DNA from: an uncultured Oscillospiraceae bacterium
Lineage (GTDB): Bacteria; Bacillota; Clostridia; Oscillospirales; Ruminococcaceae
Direction: 5' to 3'
Assembly (NCBI GenBank): GCA_904502045.1
Contig: CAJGEB010000063.1
Coordinates: 1-6,147, forward strand
Length of the DNA stretch: 6,147 bases
The notes beneath the pieces are model-generated. The model did not search any database. It was given only the letters and a program-made list of their open reading frames with translations, and was not told the origin of the DNA. This document shows positions 4,913 through 6,147 of this stretch, piece by piece (positions within the stretch are counted from its first letter, which is position 1; every line of letters starts with the position of its first letter). The position numbers and the translations under genes were made by a program.

Positions 4913-6147
4913 TGGAGCAGCATTACGATGTCGCCGTAATCGGCGGAGGTGCCGCAGGTTGTATTGCAGCGGGAAAAGCTGCCGAAGCGGGTAAAACAGT
5001 ATGCCTCATTGAAAAAAATCAGTCCCTCGGAAGAAAAGTCGCAATAACGGGTAAGGGACGCTGTAACGTCACCAATAACTGCACTCCTTCTGAGTTTATC
5101 GAAAACGTCAAAACCGGAGGAAAATTTTTATATTCGGCAGTAAACAGATTTTCGCCGCAGGATACTATGGCTTTTTTTGAGTCCCTCGGCGTACCGCTCA
5201 AAACAGAACGCGGAGCAAGAGTTTTTCCGGAGTCTGACAAGGCTGCGGATATCGTTGCGGCACTTAAAAGGTACGTGCTCGAAAACGGAGTCACGGTAAT
5301 AAACCGCAGCGCAGATGAAATACTTGCCGATGACGGCGAGATAAAAGGAGTTCGCCTCGGAAAAGATATCCTTTTTGCCGAAAGCGTAATAATTGCTACC
5401 GGCGGAAAAAGCTACCCGCGTACCGGCTCGACAGGCGACGGCTACCGTTTTGCAAAACAGCTCGGACATAAGGTTATCCCTCCGAGAGCCGCGCTCGTAC
5501 CCCTTGAGTCCCCCGACGCTTTTTGTGCCGAGCTTTCGGGACTCTCTCTGAAAAACGTCACCTTATCTCTCATCTGCACCGATAACGGTAAAACGGTATT
5601 TTCGGAGCTCGGCGAGATGCTCTTTACTCATTTCGGAGTTTCGGGTCCGCTTGTGCTCTCCGCAAGCAGTCATATTACCGATTCCCCTGAGAGATACTGT
5701 TTTTCGATAGACCTCAAACCCGGACTCTCCCACGAAAAATTAGATGACAGAATACTCCGAGATTTTAAAGAATTCATCAACCGCGATATTTCAAACGCGC
5801 TGTTTAAATTACTGCCGAAAAGTCTTGTTCCCGTTGTTTTGAATACGGCTTCTATTCCCCCCGATATAAAAGTAAACCATATCACAAAAGCCCAAAGGAA
5901 TGCACTCGTCTGCGCAGTGAAGGACTTCAAGGTACGGATAAACAAATTCCGCCCCATAGATGAGGCAATAGTTACCTCCGGCGGAGTTTCCACCGATGAG
6001 ATAAACCCGAAAACTATGCAGTCGAAGCTTGTGAAAAACCTCTATTTCGCCGGAGAGGTCATTAACGTCGATGCGTATACCGGCGGATTTAACCTGCAAA
6101 TTGCCTTTTCCACGGGATATCTTGCGGGAAGCGCTTGTGCAAACTTA
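4912..6147 (+). CDS. BaiN/YhiN-like (HI0933 family) NAD(P)/FAD-dependent oxidoreductase, 3' end outside the window
   Basis: An open frame of 412 codons from ATG 4912 to the right edge with no stop; the family is usually about 400-420 residues, so only the last few codons are probably missing. The N-terminal FAD-binding Rossmann motif is VIGGGAAG (9-16), with an acidic residue at the end of the second strand (LIEK, 32-35). Family signatures follow: GRKVAITGKGRCNVTN (40-55), ATGGKSYPRTGSTGDGY (162-178), FTHFGVSGP (238-246), TSGGVSTDEI (355-364) and GEVINVDAYTGGFN (381-394). The catalysed reaction is not established for most members; BaiN is implicated in reduction of bile-acid intermediates in gut clostridia, but similarity at this level does not assign a substrate. 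GAGGAG (4898-4903) lies 8 nt upstream. The start overlaps the regulator's stop by one base. Confidence 0.93.
   Translation, partial: MEQHYDVAVIGGGAAGCIAAGKAAEAGKTVCLIEKNQSLGRKVAITGKGRCNVTNNCTPSEFIENVKTGGKFLYSAVNRFSPQDTMAFFESLGVPLKTERGARVFPESDKAADIVAALKRYVLENGVTVINRSADEILADDGEIKGVRLGKDILFAESVIIATGGKSYPRTGSTGDGYRFAKQLGHKVIPPRAALVPLESPDAFCAELSGLSLKNVTLSLICTDNGKTVFSELGEMLFTHFGVSGPLVLSASSHITDSPERYCFSIDLKPGLSHEKLDDRILRDFKEFINRDISNALFKLLPKSLVPVVLNTASIPPDIKVNHITKAQRNALVCAVKDFKVRINKFRPIDEAIVTSGGVSTDEINPKTMQSKLVKNLYFAGEVINVDAYTGGFNLQIAFSTGYLAGSACANL

Noticed and set aside
5019..6099. Several minus-strand open frames in the right end
   Set aside because: They are antisense shadows of the BaiN/YhiN-like flavoprotein, whose frame is open throughout and has family motifs along its length.
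1..6147. CRISPR arrays, insertion sequences, attachment sites or phage genes
   Set aside because: No regularly spaced repeats, transposase or integrase motifs or terminal repeats were seen. tRNA genes can be integration sites, but no duplicated tRNA end or integrase is present here.

Overview
The window looks like a chromosomal segment from a spore-forming, low-to-moderate-GC member of the Clostridia (Firmicutes). The evidence is a SpoVG gene, a dipicolinate synthase subunit A gene, tRNAs with encoded CCA ends, clear sigma-A type promoters, strong purine-rich ribosome binding sites, and protein motifs of clostridial type. No mobile elements, CRISPR arrays or phage genes are visible. The content is ordinary housekeeping and sporulation genes; the most interesting signals lie in the short gaps between genes.

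Left part, minus strand (1-2398). murC (cell-wall precursor ligase) and radC (JAMM-domain protein) form a two-gene unit with a 14-nt overlap. It is transcribed leftward from a putative promoter near 2446. Directly downstream, with its own near-consensus promoter (249-277), is a two-gene tRNA operon: a CAU-anticodon tRNA, most likely tRNA-Ile2, then tRNA-Trp. A hairpin at the left edge of the window probably terminates it. The leader and trailer of the first tRNA are complementary and could form a 13-position stem around it, followed by eight U residues.

Middle, plus strand (2399-3925). A 162-bp divergent gap with two small palindromes separates murC from spoVG. spoVG ends at a strong intrinsic terminator. 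That terminator overlaps a sequence matching the mother-cell sigma-K consensus, upstream of dpaA (dipicolinate synthase subunit A). The usual partner gene dpaB does not follow.

Right part, plus strand (3926-6147). The dpaA terminator overlaps a near-perfect sigma-A promoter for a MurR/RpiR-family regulator. The best start for this regulator is a TTG at 4043. The regulator gene is translationally coupled (TGATG) to a BaiN/YhiN-like (HI0933 family) flavoprotein gene that runs off the right edge, apparently just before its stop codon.

The main themes are peptidoglycan precursor synthesis (murC), septation/sporulation control (spoVG) and spore-core dipicolinate (dpaA), with very compact intergenic control regions. 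No wholly new gene system is evident.
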